In this document: positions 43,366 to 56,800 of the stretch, in pieces | How positions within the stretch are numbered: the first letter of the stretch is position 1 | Layout of the letters: each line of letters begins with the position of its first letter | DNA from: Blasia pusilla | Lineage: Eukaryota; Marchantiophyta; Marchantiopsida; Blasiales | DNA: 64,000 bases | Direction: 5' to 3' | Assembly: GCA_050084515.1 (NCBI GenBank) | Contig: CM114272.1 | Location: forward strand, 59,954,001 to 60,018,000 | Program-made: the position numbers and the translations under genes | Notes under the pieces: model-generated | The model's input: only the letters and a program-made list of their open reading frames with translations | Database searches by the model: none | What the model was told of the DNA's origin: nothing

Positions 43366-44800
43366 CTACTCTATTTTTTCATAAAAAAATATATGACATC
43401 TTTCGAGGACCGATTATATTTTGATAGTAGGGATGAGCTATTGTGATGTAGCTTGTCCTTTTGTGATCTTTTCCTAAAATCTTGATCCCTCAAAGTGAAA
43501 GGACATTTCTCTAATTTGGAATGAAACTCACTCTATCTAAGAGTCCTCTCCCTGAATTCTCCCTAATTCCAACCTTTGTTGACATAACCATCCTACCAAA
43601 AGATACAAAAAGTTGTAAACAGACCATCAAGAATCTTCCTAGCATATTATCGCCAATTTTTTCATGTGGACCTACTTCTATTCCACCTCTATCAAGAACT
43701 TGAGCAATGACTCCGGTCACCACAAGAACTAAAGTTGTGCTAAGTCCCAAAATAGTGATATCCTCGCTAGTATCTTGATATGATGTAGAGATTATCATCG
43801 ATATACACATTACTATACAACATGTATTGCTATAAATAATTAAATATTAAATATTAAATAAATAAATTATAATAATATGTCTTTCTTACACACTCTCTTT
43901 CTTTCTCTCCTTAAAATAAACCCACTCTCTCTCTCAAGGGTGGAATTACTCACAAGGTGAGGAGTATCATACATATGTCACCTTATGCAAAAAAGATTCA
44001 ACGAGAGAGAATGAAATTTTGAAGCTTCATTTTATCGACTTATACCTTTTATTTGGAACTCCTCTATATGGTGACCTATACACATAAGTACTAAATTTGA
44101 CCATAAACCTTTAATAGTGGGTCAAGAGTCATTTTTTGGACAACCTCCAAAATGGATCCAAACCAAAGGGAAATATACTTTTGCAAGTTATTCTACTAAG
44201 CTCAAATTCTGATCTTCCCCAAAGTACCAAAGTGTTATAGGAAAACATTTCGTTCCATTCCACATTAGTAAGGTTGAAGTGGAAATCCTTGGCTTGGTAT
44301 CTACCTATTTCTCAAGTTGAATTGAGATAAAAATGATTCATGCGGCCAATTCTACTCTAAAATTTATATAGTCAAATCAAGGCCCATACATCTTTGGTTA
44401 GGAGGGAACCCATACTCCATCATTCAAAATTTCTACCAAACCTGAAAAGAATAAAAATTTTAAAATTTTAACATTAGAAAGGTGGCTAGTGAGAGCCATC
44501 TTTCCATCTCGGAAAAATTTAAATAGCTCTTTAAAAATATCTAAAGGATTGTTTCATCGACAAGTCCTCTAGCATGACATCATGACATAATGGGGATTTC
44601 AACAACCTCCTCCCTCCATTCAAGAAGAAGTTATACATTCAAGAAGAAGTTATACGAGATATAACTCTATATGTTGACCAACTATGATGAAACATACTTT
44701 CTACTAGATTTTTAGTATGAATTCTTAGTATATAAATAGTGATAGTTAGAGCTTCCCTAGTTTATTTTTTCATGAATTCTAAATCTCTTATTCTTCATGC
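43366..44800. other. AT-rich stretch, no gene supported
   Basis: Contains a direct duplication of TTCAAGAAGAAGTTATAC at about 44620-44660. A minus-strand open frame of 99 codons (43810-43511) shows no recognisable domain. Confidence 0.35.
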
Positions 44801-44970
44801 TTCTAATTTGGTCACATCTTTCTATTTATTTGAAAAAATAAGTTGAGTCTTCATTCTTCTAATTTGGTCCACATTTATCTATTTATTTGACAAAATAAGA
44901 GGAGTCTTCAATGATTCTAATTTGGTCCACAATTATCTATATATTTGGAAAAATAAGAGGAGTCTTTAAA
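44801..44970. repeat. Three-unit tandem repeat, 55-59 bp period
   Basis: Units start at 44801, 44856 and 44915, each beginning TTCTAATTTGGTC and including ATAAG.GGAGTCTT. Units are diverged at several positions. Confidence 0.75.
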
Positions 44971-46090
44971 GATAGATCATGATAGCAATTACTACTTGTG
45001 TAAATAGTCCCTAAATATAAAACTAATGAAAAAATTCTATAAAATAAAATTTGAATCTGCAAAAAGGACCATATTTCCAAATAATATTGTGACTTCCAAA
45101 ATGTTCAAACTTAGCTACTTTCCTAGTTTCTATATCTAAAGATCCATTTTATTATTAAGAAAACCTTACAAGAGAAGGCATAAAAGAAGGAACATCCCAA
45201 GAAACTCAAAAAGTAGCCCCACCACTCACTAATAATTTTGAAAATGGGATGGACTTGTTCGAACATGTATTCCAATCTTAGATCCGTATGATTAACCTTA
45301 TTATTCCTATGAGTCAGCGGGGGAATGTGATCATTATTCCTATGAGTGAGCAGGTGAATGTGATTGGATGGACAAATAGGATGCCAGATTGGATGGACCA
45401 TACAATGCGAGATGGTAACATGGAATGAAGGGATGGAATGAAGGGATGAGAGAATTAAAATTCCAAATGATGACAACTCATGAGTCTTAGAAAACATATT
45501 ATAAAAAACGGAAAATTCCCATCACATAAAAAGATATATAAGTACTATCTTTGGATGTATGTTAAGATAAGATAGTTAACATACATCCAAACATTCTTAA
45601 CTAAAAAAAGGAGATAGATTCATCCGTGGGTGTAAAAGTAACCACATAATATAGTCCACATTTTGGTTGGTCAAAACTAAATCCTCAAGTCATGGCGCGC
45701 AATCCCATGAATAAACATATTTATTTCTGAAAACTTGTAGATTCTAACCTCATCAAGCCGTCCGAACATTCTTTGATCCATAACTGGGTCTCCTCGAGAT
45801 CTAGGCCACATGAAAGGAAAAGTTACATTCATAATTTCAGCATTGGAACAAACATGTTGAAGTTAGCGGGACGAAAGTGATCACTTTCTTGGCCAGCCAT
45901 GAACGATTCCGCGTGCTACTGCACACACGAATACCATCATGTCTGCAAAGTTTCATCGTCAAAAAGCTGTCTTTGAATTCCCAGGCTTGACTTAAAACTC
46001 GAACGTCTAGACCTGTTATCGTTGGTGGATGGTGTTGGTTTCTCAGATTCATGTCTGCGTCTTGACTATGACGAAGATTGATCACCTAAG
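44971..46090. other. Upstream region of small-gene copy A
   Basis: Non-coding, with a 33-bp tandem duplication at about 45297-45362 (TTATTCCTATGAGT repeated) and a 14-bp one at about 45422-45450 (GGAATGAAGGGAT). From about 45870 the sequence is shared with the region upstream of copy B (48765-49020), so it belongs to the duplicated gene unit. Confidence 0.45.
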
Positions 46091-46096
46091 AAAGAG

Positions 46097-46106
46097 TATA
46101 TATAAA
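46097..46106 (+). promoter_or_regulatory. TATA box of small-gene copy A
   Basis: TATATATAAA followed by GAAG.CACTT..CTT, conserved in copy B. It lies about 320 bp upstream of the ATG. Confidence 0.55.
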
Positions 46107-46425
46107 GAAGTCACTTGGCTTACAGCCTCATGGTTATCCGACCGCGAGATCAGTCATATCAACAAACGCTTCCATTGCAAAATCAAGCTCCAAACCATTC
46201 TGTCAATGCCAGCTTTGCCAATCCTACCTAGTCTTCGTTTGAAAATCGAGTAGGAAATGTTTCATTGCTCCTCATAAAGCTTCGCTATTCAGGGAGGAGT
46301 GAGCAGGAGTTACTTGGTTTTTCGTTGCGTGGATCGATCGCATCCGTCCATATTGTACTCTTGCATCGAACTAAATCATTCGATTCAGCTTTCCCCTCCC
46401 GTCGACTTCGAGCTCTTCAGTTCAT

Positions 46426-46793
46426 ATGGGTGATCCTAATGATGTAAGTAGTGTTACTTAGGCCAATTAACGTCGTTTCTCTGTGCATGGAGAATCTCTT
46501 GTATTATCCATGTATGTGCTTCAAGGGGTTGAATCTATTCTCACCAGAACTTGAAGATTGATCTTTTTGTCGATGAATTTTGCCTTCAGGTCTTCGGAAA
46601 TGACGACTGCCCTCCTTGGCTTACCGCCTCCAAGGAGAACGAAGATCTTACCATCCAGTTCCATCTCCTTGGCTCCTTCCAGAATCCCTGTGCGGCGCAC
46701 TTGATTTCGTGCACCTCTGTGCAGCGACTTGCTCCTGATGGGCACGGATTCCGGGCTTACACCTACAAAGAGGCGGAAGGACAGAGTGGTTGA
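46426..46793 (+). CDS. Unrecognised 73-residue protein, tandem family copy A
   Basis: Two exons. Exon 1 (46426-46443) encodes only MGDPND and ends at a GTAAGT donor. Exon 2 (46590-46793) follows TTCAG and encodes VFGNDDCPPWLT and onwards to a TGA. The phase-0 splice is supported by the same layout in three further copies. The protein is small, with no signal peptide or membrane segment. Conserved points across the family are the FGNDD-C/S-PPWLT block, a QFH, a Cys-Thr/Ser-Ser-Leu/Val-Gln-Leu/Arg-Leu stretch, and a Gly-rich tail. I do not recognise the family and assign no function. Copy A is closest to copy B, with shared sequence before and after the gene. The frame is intact. Confidence 0.6.
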
Positions 46794-49020
46794 CTTGCTC
46801 GTCTAAATCGGGTGCCCTTTTGATGACAAGACTAGTCAAGAGCTTCAGCGGGTGTCGGGGGTGAGGCTGTTTCAGTTACCAGTGGATCGTCTCTATCAAT
46901 TCCTCAGATGAGCACTGGCTCGGCATGTTTCTCACAGCTCTAGATCCACGAAGGGAGCTAGAGCTGAACCGCGCAACGCTAGTCCTCCTCCGAATAACAA
47001 AAAGCCATACACGTTGATGCTGAGCACGCGGGTGGGGAACTCGAACTTAGAGTCGTCCCAGCTTACGCAGCGAAGGTGATTGTCAACAGCGAAGCTAGCT
47101 AGACTCGCGGCTGGAGTCGAATCTGAGATCTTCGGACTTCCAGAGTTGGGGAATGTGAGATTATTCATGTGATGGATCGGACTATAAAGAAAATAACGAA
47201 GGCTTCTTCATATAGCTCCACGATACGGATAGAAGTGCAGACGATCACAGAGACAATTGGGGTCTCTGTCGTCAATGGCCGGTCAAGAATTTTATGAAAA
47301 TTGGACGGAATTCTATATCACACTCGTGGGACACATGCACCTAATCTGTCCCTCACGATAAGCTGAAAAGATATCTTAGTTCTCTAGAAGTTAGAGACTG
47401 ACGTGCGGAAGCTCACCTCAACTTCATTTCCGATTAAAGCCATAAAATTTTCAATAAGCTTCTCGTCGTTGCTCGTATCGTGAACTCAAATCAAGACAGA
47501 ATGCGCGTGCCAAATTTTGGCATCCCAGATGTAGACTAGAAGTTTTCCCGGAAGAGGCTCTTCCGCAAGCTCTGGATACAAATTTCTGAGATTTCAGCTG
47601 AGAATAAATGTATGGGATTCTCAAGTTTGTCTCTATGTTCGAGTTTTGAAGTCAATATCAATACTTTCTTCAAGGAATTGAATTTACACTCTAGTTCATG
47701 AGATTTCCCACATTCTAAGGAACGGTAATCAGATCACAAGTCTCCTAAGAACTTTCCTAAAATGCAGCTATCTCTGGGTAGGACGACAGATTCTGGAATG
47801 CGAAGGGCATGAAGAATGACAGGACGTCCCGCCATGCATTCAAATTCTGCTTGCTTTGTCGTTACCCAGGGGTCGTTCACACGGGTTGCGTCTTTTTCTT
47901 AGTTGGACTTATCAATTTATTAATTTTATTTTCAACTCGTGATTTTATTTTTCTCAGTAAATATCTTCGTTCTCCAACTGCTCGGGATTTGCATACTTCT
48001 ATGTTGGGAAATAACTGTTTTCGTTGAATGGATGCACGCAGGAATATATATGCAAACTAGGAGTTTCAGTACGGATTGTTGAACGATAATTTGAAGGAAA
48101 CCATCCACTGAGGACAATGGACACATCCAAGGGGCAAACCAAATATGCATGGTATATGATGAAAATTAAGGGAAATAAGATTCCTTCGCATTTAAAATCT
48201 CCAAATGCGCACATAATTAGAAAAAAAGTCAGTTTTATTAACGAATTACGAAGTTCTAGATCATAGGGGTAATTTCCACACTAACATCCCAAGCTACTTA
48301 CATAGTCCTTACAAATAAAATGAATAATCTCTATAAAACCTACTTAAAAGAAACATGTTGTAAATTGCATAAAGGTAAAACTATATGGGGGAAATATTCC
48401 AAAATTTCATAACAGAAATAAAAACTAAAAAAATAGTTGAACAGAATTGTCGATAATAGTATCTCTTGCTAAGAAAGTTAATCCTCGCGTCCAATGAAGT
48501 GTTGGCGCGCAGTCCTATGCTGAGAAGATCCAGATATATGCATGTGTCTGAAAACGTCAAGAATCTCCTATACCTTCAAGTCCTCTGGTTACCGGTCTAC
48601 GGACCAACATTCTTACATTCTTTGACATTTATTTATGGCTTCTCATTAATGCGATCTCTTCCAGGTCTAGACTGGCCACACGAGTTGATTGGTAGTGTGG
48701 GAAGGGTCGATGAGAACTTGGACTCTTGTCCAACTGAGGAGGATGAGTAATCGAAAGTGGAACGCATAATCACTTTCGTGGCCAGCGATGGATGATGCCG
48801 CATGCTACTGCACACACGCGAATACCATCAGTATCTGGACTGCAAAGTTTCGTTGTCAAAAAGTGGACAGGAGCTGTGTTTGAATTCCCCAGTTCCCAGG
48901 CTTGACTTAAAATTCCTACTTGTTATGTGCAGTGCAACTGCTATGGTTTGTGGACGCTTTTTGTTTTTCAAATCAATCTGTGGGTGTTGACCATGCATAT
49001 GACGAAGATCGATCACAGAA
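46794..49020. other. Spacer between small-gene copies A and B
   Basis: Non-coding. The first part (about 47050-47480) is related to the sequence downstream of copy B (about 49880-50220), the last part to the upstream region of copy A. Between them, roughly 47800-48460, is AT-rich with nothing recognised. Confidence 0.4.
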
Positions 49021-49027
49021 GAAAGTG

Positions 49028-49035
49028 TATATAAA
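49028..49035 (+). promoter_or_regulatory. TATA box of small-gene copy B
   Basis: TATATAAA about 241 bp upstream of the start-codon position, in the same context as copy A. Confidence 0.55.
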
Positions 49036-49268
49036 GAAGGCACTTAGCTTGTAGCCTCATAATCATCCGACATCGACACCAGTCAACAACAAACGCTTCA
49101 ATTGCCAAATCAAAATCCAGAGATTTTGTCTATGCAAACCTTTTGAAGCCCAGCTATTCTACGTGCTGATCGATCGCATCCCTACCTCCTCCATATCGAG
49201 CTCTTAAGTCGAATTCATTTATTCGATCCAGATTTCTCCTCCAGTCGACTTCGAGCCCTTCAGATCCT

Positions 49269-49630
49269 ACGGGTGATCATAATGATGTAAGCAGTGCCAC
49301 TTAAGTCGATGAACGTCATTTCTCTCTACATGGAGAACCTCTTGTATTATCCATGTATGTGCTTCTGTGGATTGAATCTATTCTTGCCAGAACTTGAAGA
49401 TTGATCTTCCTGACCATGAATTTCGCCTCCAGGTCTTCGGCAATGACGACTGCCCTCCTTGGCTTACCACCCAGGAGAACGACGATCTTACCACCCAGTT
49501 CCATCTTGGCTCCTTCCAGAATCCCTGTACGGCGCATTCGATTCCGTGCACATCTCTGCAGCGGCTTGCTCCTGATGGGCACGGATTCCGGGCTTACACC
49601 TACAAAACGGGGGAAGGACAGAGTGGTTGA
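49269..49630 (+). pseudogene. Tandem family copy B, start codon ATG changed to ACG
   Basis: Same two-exon layout: exon 1 49269-49286 (GDHND after an ACG), GTAAGC donor, exon 2 49433-49630. Exon 2 is open and very close to copy A at the protein level (VFGNDDCPPWLT, DGHGFRAYTYK, EGQSG). Only the start codon is damaged. ACG can act as a weak start, so the gene could still be translated; equally it may be a recent pseudogene. No in-frame ATG exists in exon 1, and the open stretch upstream of exon 2 is intron in the other copies. Confidence 0.55.
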
Positions 49631-52600
49631 CTTCCTGGTCTAGATCGGGTGCCCTGTTTATGAGAAGCTTATTCAAGAGCTGGTGCCAGCTTGTTCCAGT
49701 GGATCATAGATATCGATTTTGACAGAGCGGATGTAGCTCGAGCTCGGGATATTTTACAACAGTCCTAGGTCCACAAAGTGCAAAGCTTTTCTATTGCTGA
49801 AAAGTGCGGAGCTACTTTCTCCTGCTCCACAACCAGAGCACACAAAAGAATTCTCGGCAATGGTGCGCATGGGACACTAGAATCGTCCGGATTGACATAC
49901 CGAAGGTGCTCAGCCTACTCGTCGTAAACTGTGAAGCTTACTAGTATGGAACTCGATTTGACATCTATTCGAAATTCTATAGTTGGGAATCAGAAGTTCA
50001 AAATGATGGATTTTAGCGATGCGAGGAAGCCTATAAAGGCTTCTTGACATAGCTTGACAAGATCATCATTGACCACCCTCGCATTTTATGAAAATTCTAG
50101 GGAATCTTATATGGGTGGTGTGATGGAACTAATCTGCCGTTCAGCTCGAAAGATATCTCCAGTCCTCTCGGAGAAGCTCACCTCAACTTCAGTTCCGAGT
50201 GATCCAATGAATTAGGTATTGCAGCGCTCTTCGTATCGCGAGCCCAATTCTAGATAGAATGCGCTTGCAAACGCTAGTACGTACTTATTCTGTCCCGGAT
50301 GCAGACTAGAGTTTTTCGCCGAAGAGGCTCTTCCGCATGCTGTGCATACTAATTTCTGAATTTCTGAGACTAGAGCTATGAGCGAACATGTTTTGGATTT
50401 TCAAATTTTTGTATATGTTCGGATTTTCATCAATCCAAGACTCTCTTTTACGAATTGAATAAGGAACGATGAAGACAAGAAACGTTGCCTTCAATCTCAG
50501 CGATCCCACGCGCACTCAGTTTCTAGCAGCTCTCCGAGTCCGTCTGATCAATGCAATGATGGTTTGTGATCACTACCATTCGCTTGCTGAACGGACCATA
50601 GCCGCAGCGGTATCACACTTCCAACTCGACAGGCACAATTGACGTGCGGGGCGGCGAGGGATGGCAAGAAGTTTAAATCAACAAACGAAATCTCGGGCTG
50701 GAAGTAGAAAAAATATCCGAAAAGAACTAAAATTTCTAAATCCAGAGCATACCCTCTCCCAAGCCGTTTCAAAACGCTTCGCGTGACTTTCATATATCTT
50801 TCATTATGCTCCGGGTTTCTGGGGGAAAATAATTTAGAATTCTAAATGTGAAGGTAATCTAGGATGCGATGTAAATATCACATATGTGGATGGAAGGGTG
50901 ATCTAGTTCTCGATTCGCTAAACAATTGTTGTTTCGTATAACTGCTGCGACTCCGGAAGAGGCGTCCCGCCAGCCCACGCGGTATAGTACTAATACAGTG
51001 AACAAGTCACGAGCCATGAAGATTACAGATTACGATTACAGACAACGTCTGCGCGCTGATATCAGCAGGACGCAACAGTCCGAGAGCATGAGGTGAGACT
51101 GAAAGGAACCAGAATCCTAGAAGAGTAATCGACTCTATGGTCCATACCTAGGTACTTTCATTCCATGGTGCCGTCCCATAGGCGATGGTTGACACAATTG
51201 CTTACGTCATGTCATTACAGATTCTTGAGTGTGGACAAGCAGGTGAGGTATGGAAAACCCTGATGAGTAGTACGTACGCATATGGCACGTCATGTAGATA
51301 AGAAACGATATTTCTGAAAAGCTGTTGATTCGAAATCGATTCTCGGTTGTGCGTCCCTGGAGATCAAACACTGATATCTTTCCGACTCCCTCATGAAATT
51401 TTCCATTTCCGTCGTCGGAGGAAATGGGTCGACTAGACAGCTCAATGACGAGAATGCGCATTATTCAATCACATTTCCTGAAATCGATCTCTTAGTTTCA
51501 TCTCCAACATAACCTAAAATTTCATTCAAAAATTATTTCCGAGCTCGATCGATAAGTGATTAGCTACCGCCGAGACAGTAAAACACCAACATCAATCGGG
51601 AGCGGCCAACGAGACGAAAAAGACGAAAAGGTCGGTTTTCCAGGACAGCTACCAAATGGATGTCAGACCAACGAAGCGGATATTTCGGCGAACGGAAGAG
51701 AGGCGCCGATCCCGTATCCATGTGGGACCTCCAATTCAGATGGAGAACCACACAAGAACCTCTTATGTCCTCAATTCTGGAATTCCAGACAGCCTGACAC
51801 TTATTCGGATCGTCAATCAACTATTATAATCTGCCCTAGTAATTCTAAGCTTTGATTGTCATCATCTGCTTTCCCGTCTGATTCCATCTATTCTAGCATT
51901 TAGCACTTAGATTATTTCATAGGTTCGTACTTAATAGACCTATGGATTCCTTCGTCACAGACCTACTTCACTCCTGACCTCGTTCTTGTTTTGTTAGCCC
52001 TTTTGGTCAGTAGTTTGGTCCTTTTGCCCTCGTTCATAGCATGTGATTTGTTTGCTTGCCAAACAGCACGTGAGCATTATAAAATGACCACAACGCTCGT
52101 AGTAATGAAGGTCTTCAATGGAACGAATGACAAAGGACCTATCGCCATCGCTTTCCCCACGAGTATCCAGTCCAGTTCCTCACTAACGAGCTTAATTTGA
52201 AGTTCCTCTTAAAAAACTAAACAGGAAAGTACAGTGGAAGTTTCAAAATGGATGGCAGATGCTAAAACTGCAGACTTCAGTCCACAGAGACAAGAAGCGC
52301 GATAGAGTGAGTGCTGAAGCAGTCGCTGTAGCTGCTCATCGATCCGTCCCGGAATCCGGAAAGTCGCTGCGCGCTCTGCGGCTCTCGAAGCTTGACCGGC
52401 GCGCGTCTCAGTTTGCTGAGGGCACGTCTGGAGGGAGTTTGTGATCCGTGCACCAGTCCTTTCTCGAAGTGTTGACGATTCAACTGTCGTAAACGCTGAC
52501 TGATGAGACAGACGTGCTTTTTGAGTTTACCGATAGATGTGCCTGAGGAAGATGGTGGAGACTGTCTGAATGAGGAGACGGTAAAGATTCGGATTGACAT

Positions 52601-52945
52601 GGAAAGCAGCGACCAGAACGGACGGCTTGTGCGAGGACATTGGAGTCGGGCCGCCCCAGTTTATCGCTAGTGGAATTGAGTCTCGGGTTCGAAAGCCACC
52701 ATGTACGTGCTACTGCAGCCTCCGTGTTGTTATTGTCAAAAAGTGGAGCGTTGCGGACCGGTGGAACCGCAGCTGATGAGTTTATGGACTGGCGAATTGA
52801 GATTGACTCTCGATTCGTGACCCTAATTCTGCTGGAGCTCCATTCAGCTCCTGCTCCCTGTTGAGTTGCGATTTTGGTGAGAAGTGTCAAACGTCTGACT
52901 GTCCTGCGTCTTGACTGCGATCGATAACACTGGATGCATGAACGG
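49631..52945. other. Spacer between small-gene copies B and C
   Basis: No gene supported. Overlapping open frames at 51556-51855 (plus) and 51820-51560 (minus) have no recognisable content. A stretch at about 52690-52760 resembles the upstream region of copies A and B (GTGCTACTGCA, TTGTCAAAAAG), marking the start of copy C's promoter region. Confidence 0.4.
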
Positions 52946-52954
52946 ATATAAATA
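52946..52954 (+). promoter_or_regulatory. TATA box of small-gene copy C
   Basis: ATATAAATA about 330 bp upstream of the ATG at 53280. Confidence 0.5.
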
Positions 52955-53279
52955 CAGCACCTCTAGCAATTCAGGTCTCATCATCTTTACCTCCTGGTCT
53001 CCTAGTAGCGACAGATCGATAACAGATTGGGGTCTAAGCGTTTTTCTACCTCTCCTTTGTGTTTGAATCAGAACCACATCCAGCGTATGCTTGGAGATCT
53101 CTCGAAACACTTTTGTTCCCGAGTCGACCATAGTTCAGCACTCCACGTCTCGACCACCTCTCGAGTTCAAACGCATTAGCGAAGTAGCTGCAAGGTTGGC
53201 ATTAGGTGTGTCCGATCCAGAGCTCTGCCACCATTTTCTGACTTCGATTCAGCTTCACTTCATCCAGCCTCAACCTACT

Positions 53280-53668
53280 ATGGCTGATCACAATGATGTA
53301 AGTCGATGAGCTTCACTCTGTGCGCGAGATGGCCACCAGTCACATATACTTCACCTACAGATTTACGATGCTACTTAGCTTGCATAAGGCAAATCGATGC
53401 GCACTGGAATGTGATTACTCCAATTATGACTGATGGATCATTTCTGCTTGTATCATCTCAGGTTTTCGGCAACGACGATTCCCCTCCTTGGCTCACCTCC
53501 TCTGAGGAGAGCGAGGATCAGGCTATCCAATTTCATTTTTGCCCTCTGAATACCAATGCGGCATATTCCAATTCCACATGCTGGTCATCACTGCAGCTAA
53601 TAGCTGCCGGTGGCCATGGTTCACATTGGCCATCTGCTCGCACAATGGCAAAGAGACAGAGTGACTAA
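53280..53668 (+). CDS. Unrecognised 74-residue protein, tandem family copy C
   Basis: Exon 1 (53280-53297) encodes MADHND with a GTAAGT donor. Exon 2 (53462-53668) begins after TCTCAG with VFGNDDSPPWLT and ends MAKRQSD then TAA. The Cys of copies A, B and D is Ser here. The middle is diverged from A and B (ATTCCAATTCC-rich coding, SNSTCWSSLQL), so C is an older duplicate. Intact frame and conserved splice sites despite divergence suggest that the protein has been maintained. Confidence 0.6.
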
Positions 53669-53835
53669 CTCTCGGCTTTGGATTGCTATCAATTCCAGAA
53701 CTTTTGTGCTAGAGTGCAGCAGGGGTTGGATCCCAATTGCATTATCAACATCCCCGGTTGCACATCTCACTCAGCCAGACCCAACAAATCAGTTCGAGAA
53801 ATGCGGATATGTCTGTCGAGCGAATATGTCTGTCT

Positions 53836-53865
53836 CTGGCTTCCATGAAATTTCATGGAAGCCAG
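53836..53865. repeat. Perfect 30-bp palindrome downstream of copy C
   Basis: Arms CTGGCTTCCATGAAA and its exact complement meet with no spacer, so it could form a hairpin or cruciform. It lies about 170 bp after the stop codon of copy C. Confidence 0.9.
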
Positions 53866-56800
53866 GGAGATGCAATTCCGATCTAAAAGCAGACGGCGAG
53901 ATTCACCTGGGAAACCAATGAGTTTTGAAGTGTACCGATGGACTCCAGCGTCGAGCTCGAACCATTGCACCGGGAGATGAAATCCTTGGAATATTGGCCA
54001 TGGGTCGGAAACATCCTGTGGGTGATTTCAGATTAACCTTGTAGGGTTCAAATCTAGACCAAGGAGAAGTTCTAAGAGCTCGTACTCGAAAGCGGCTTTC
54101 TTCGATTTGAATCCGGAGATGCGGAATGTGCGTTCACACTGAATGCCTGGGATCGATATCTACTGACATTAAAGGCTCAACCTCGCCATAAATAAATCTA
54201 CTACTAGAAATAGATAATAGAAATCGATGAGATTCGATTAAGTCGTTTAGTAAGATTGATACTTCAATTTCGTATCTGTCTCGAGCGTTTGAGAAAATCA
54301 AATAAACGTCCAATCGACCAGATTGATGGAGACATTACCTCCAGGTTTTTCAGATATCATGTTCTAAATTCGATGATCTAAACTGATTCGATTAGTGACA
54401 TGTTCGTGCATAAAAAAAGCAGCCTCATGATTTTTTTATCTCCCAATTACAAGCTCAGACAACGTGTACCAAAGATATTCTCATCACATTGTAATGAACT
54501 TGCATTCGGAGATCCAAATATGAATGCGTTCTTAGCATTCAAACACTGCATAGGTGTAGTCATGCCGCCGTACGTACATCCTAAACAGCACCTCACCTAT
54601 CTAACTCATCCAGTCTTGCAGTTGAATTCAACTTGCTCCCCCCAAAGGTAGTTCGGAGTCCCCCCAAAGGTAGTTCGAAGAGGAAGAAAATGAGTCGCTT
54701 TACCGTTGTTGATTCAAAAATTGATTTAGTTTCTGACTCGATCTTTGATCATGTTTGTCCCTGGGATACAGAAGACGTCGAGATCGGGTCATATTGAGTA
54801 TGAATGAATTCAATGACACAGACATAGTGGGCGGATCGGAAATCACTGTCGTAAAAGACAAAGTCGCACGAAAATGAAGAGGCGAAGAGAGCTGAGAGCA
54901 GGGGCTGAACATGGTGCCAATTGATCACATGCGTATCATGCCACTTTTTCGTATACCGGCCGCAATTGACATAAGGTAGACGACCGCGTCAAATTGAAAG
55001 TCTCTCCTTGTTGATATATTTAGTAATGTCCAGCAAGTGTGCACGCGGCGGTGCTGAGGAAATCTTCGTACATGGTCAACATGAACCATGAACTCGTCGA
55101 ATACTCCCAAGATCTCTTCCATTCTCACCTATCTGGTGAATTTTGCCTCAAGCGACAAATCGATCTTACTACGAATAATGAATCGCTCACCGCTCGATCG
55201 TGAGGACCCCGGGGAATAATTCAAAGTTCCGAAGGAGAAGGTGAGCTTACCATCTAGCTAGCTTCGGATCTTACTCGGGAAGAAGCCCGTCGAACATGAC
55301 TTCTATATTTGGTAGGATAGAGTTCTGAGACCTTAAGGATGGAGAGTACTCGAAACCCAGGGATCGATTCTCTCGTGCGGGAATGCCAGAGGGCTACAGT
55401 CCGCAGCTACTCTGAAAACGCTGACGCGCCAGCTTGTGTCTACGATGCAGATGATGTCCCTCCAGCTGCAGCAATCCAGACCTGCATGGATTCTGGAATG
55501 AAGCGTAAGAAAGTGGCTAGGGCTCGGAACTCAATCCGGATATCAAACAATCAATAAAAAACTGATTGATATCCCGATTTGTCGAGGATGGAACACGTTC
55601 GCGTTTCCAATTCTGTAATCCCATGCACGATTTCGATTGTTGTAAGTTCCATCTAGTAATATCTGTAATAGAGTAGGTTTCGTGTTTGTTTCCTTGTGAT
55701 TGGAGATTTCGAAACCTTCGCTTTTTCACCGGACAAGACAGTCCATGCTCATCCGGTGACAAATCTTCTCGATTTTAAGACTCAAAACGTTTTCTTCCTC
55801 GTGATTTTCAACTCTCGGAATCGAAACGATCAGAAAACTGAAGAGCACCCAGCGAGATCAGCTTATTACGCACGCGTTTCTCACAATTCTAAATCTAGAT
55901 AAGGCGGTGAGGCCATAGATTCATTTTGAAGGACCCGGAAACAACAGATATATATAATCGGAAATGGGAAACTGAACCGAATCTGAGAAACAACTCGGCG
56001 GACGTACACATGGACGTGGTAGTGAAGGTCCTGCACTGCCGAGTCTTGACGCACGTGTTGGGTATGGGTGGCCGGGTAGAGGCTAGTTAACCATGTTTCG
56101 GATATACTACACGGCGTTATTTAGTTAACTTTTCATCTCTATAGAATCTGTTTCTTTTTCTTTATTATTTTAACAGAATGGTTATGTCTTATATTCCTAG
56201 TCTCGAAAATCCTTCCTGATGAGAAAATTGTAATTCTCTATTATTTTAAAATATTGGAATTATTTTCTCTCAATTTCTTTTGCCTCTTGTAATTTTTGTA
56301 TGGAAAAGAAAAATTTCGGTGGAGAGCATTAAAGATAAGTGCCGGATTATAGTTTGCGTAGGATGTGCACACTTAAACTAGGTGAAAGCAACAGAATTTT
56401 CCTGTCGGCTACAGTATAGATTCCTTTGGAGAACCCATTGACACGAAATCCCACCATAGTTTAAAGGACTCCGGAAGGAGTTAAGAAAATAAAATTTTCG
56501 CAGCTGACCGGGAGAATGGAGGTTGAGATCTGAGATTTCTGTTTTGTTTTTGGTCATCTGAAATGAAATAAAGTCGAAACTTACAGTCTGACCTATACAT
56601 ACGAGTCTGACGTATGCATACCGGGAAAGTATCGGTTGCGGGAAGAAAATATCCGGACCTGACCGAGATCCCAGAAGGGTATGGTAGGGTCCAAGAAGAA
56701 GGGAGGACGAACCTACAAGCAACTGAAAAAACTATACAAGACCGGTATAGAATAGCACCCAAATTTAAACTGGACACTTGGAAGGATAAGCAACGACTCG

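Noticed and set aside
52480-52890. 136-codon minus-strand frame
   Set aside because: It overlaps the upstream region of small-gene copy C, is antisense to a conserved non-coding block, and has no recognisable domain.
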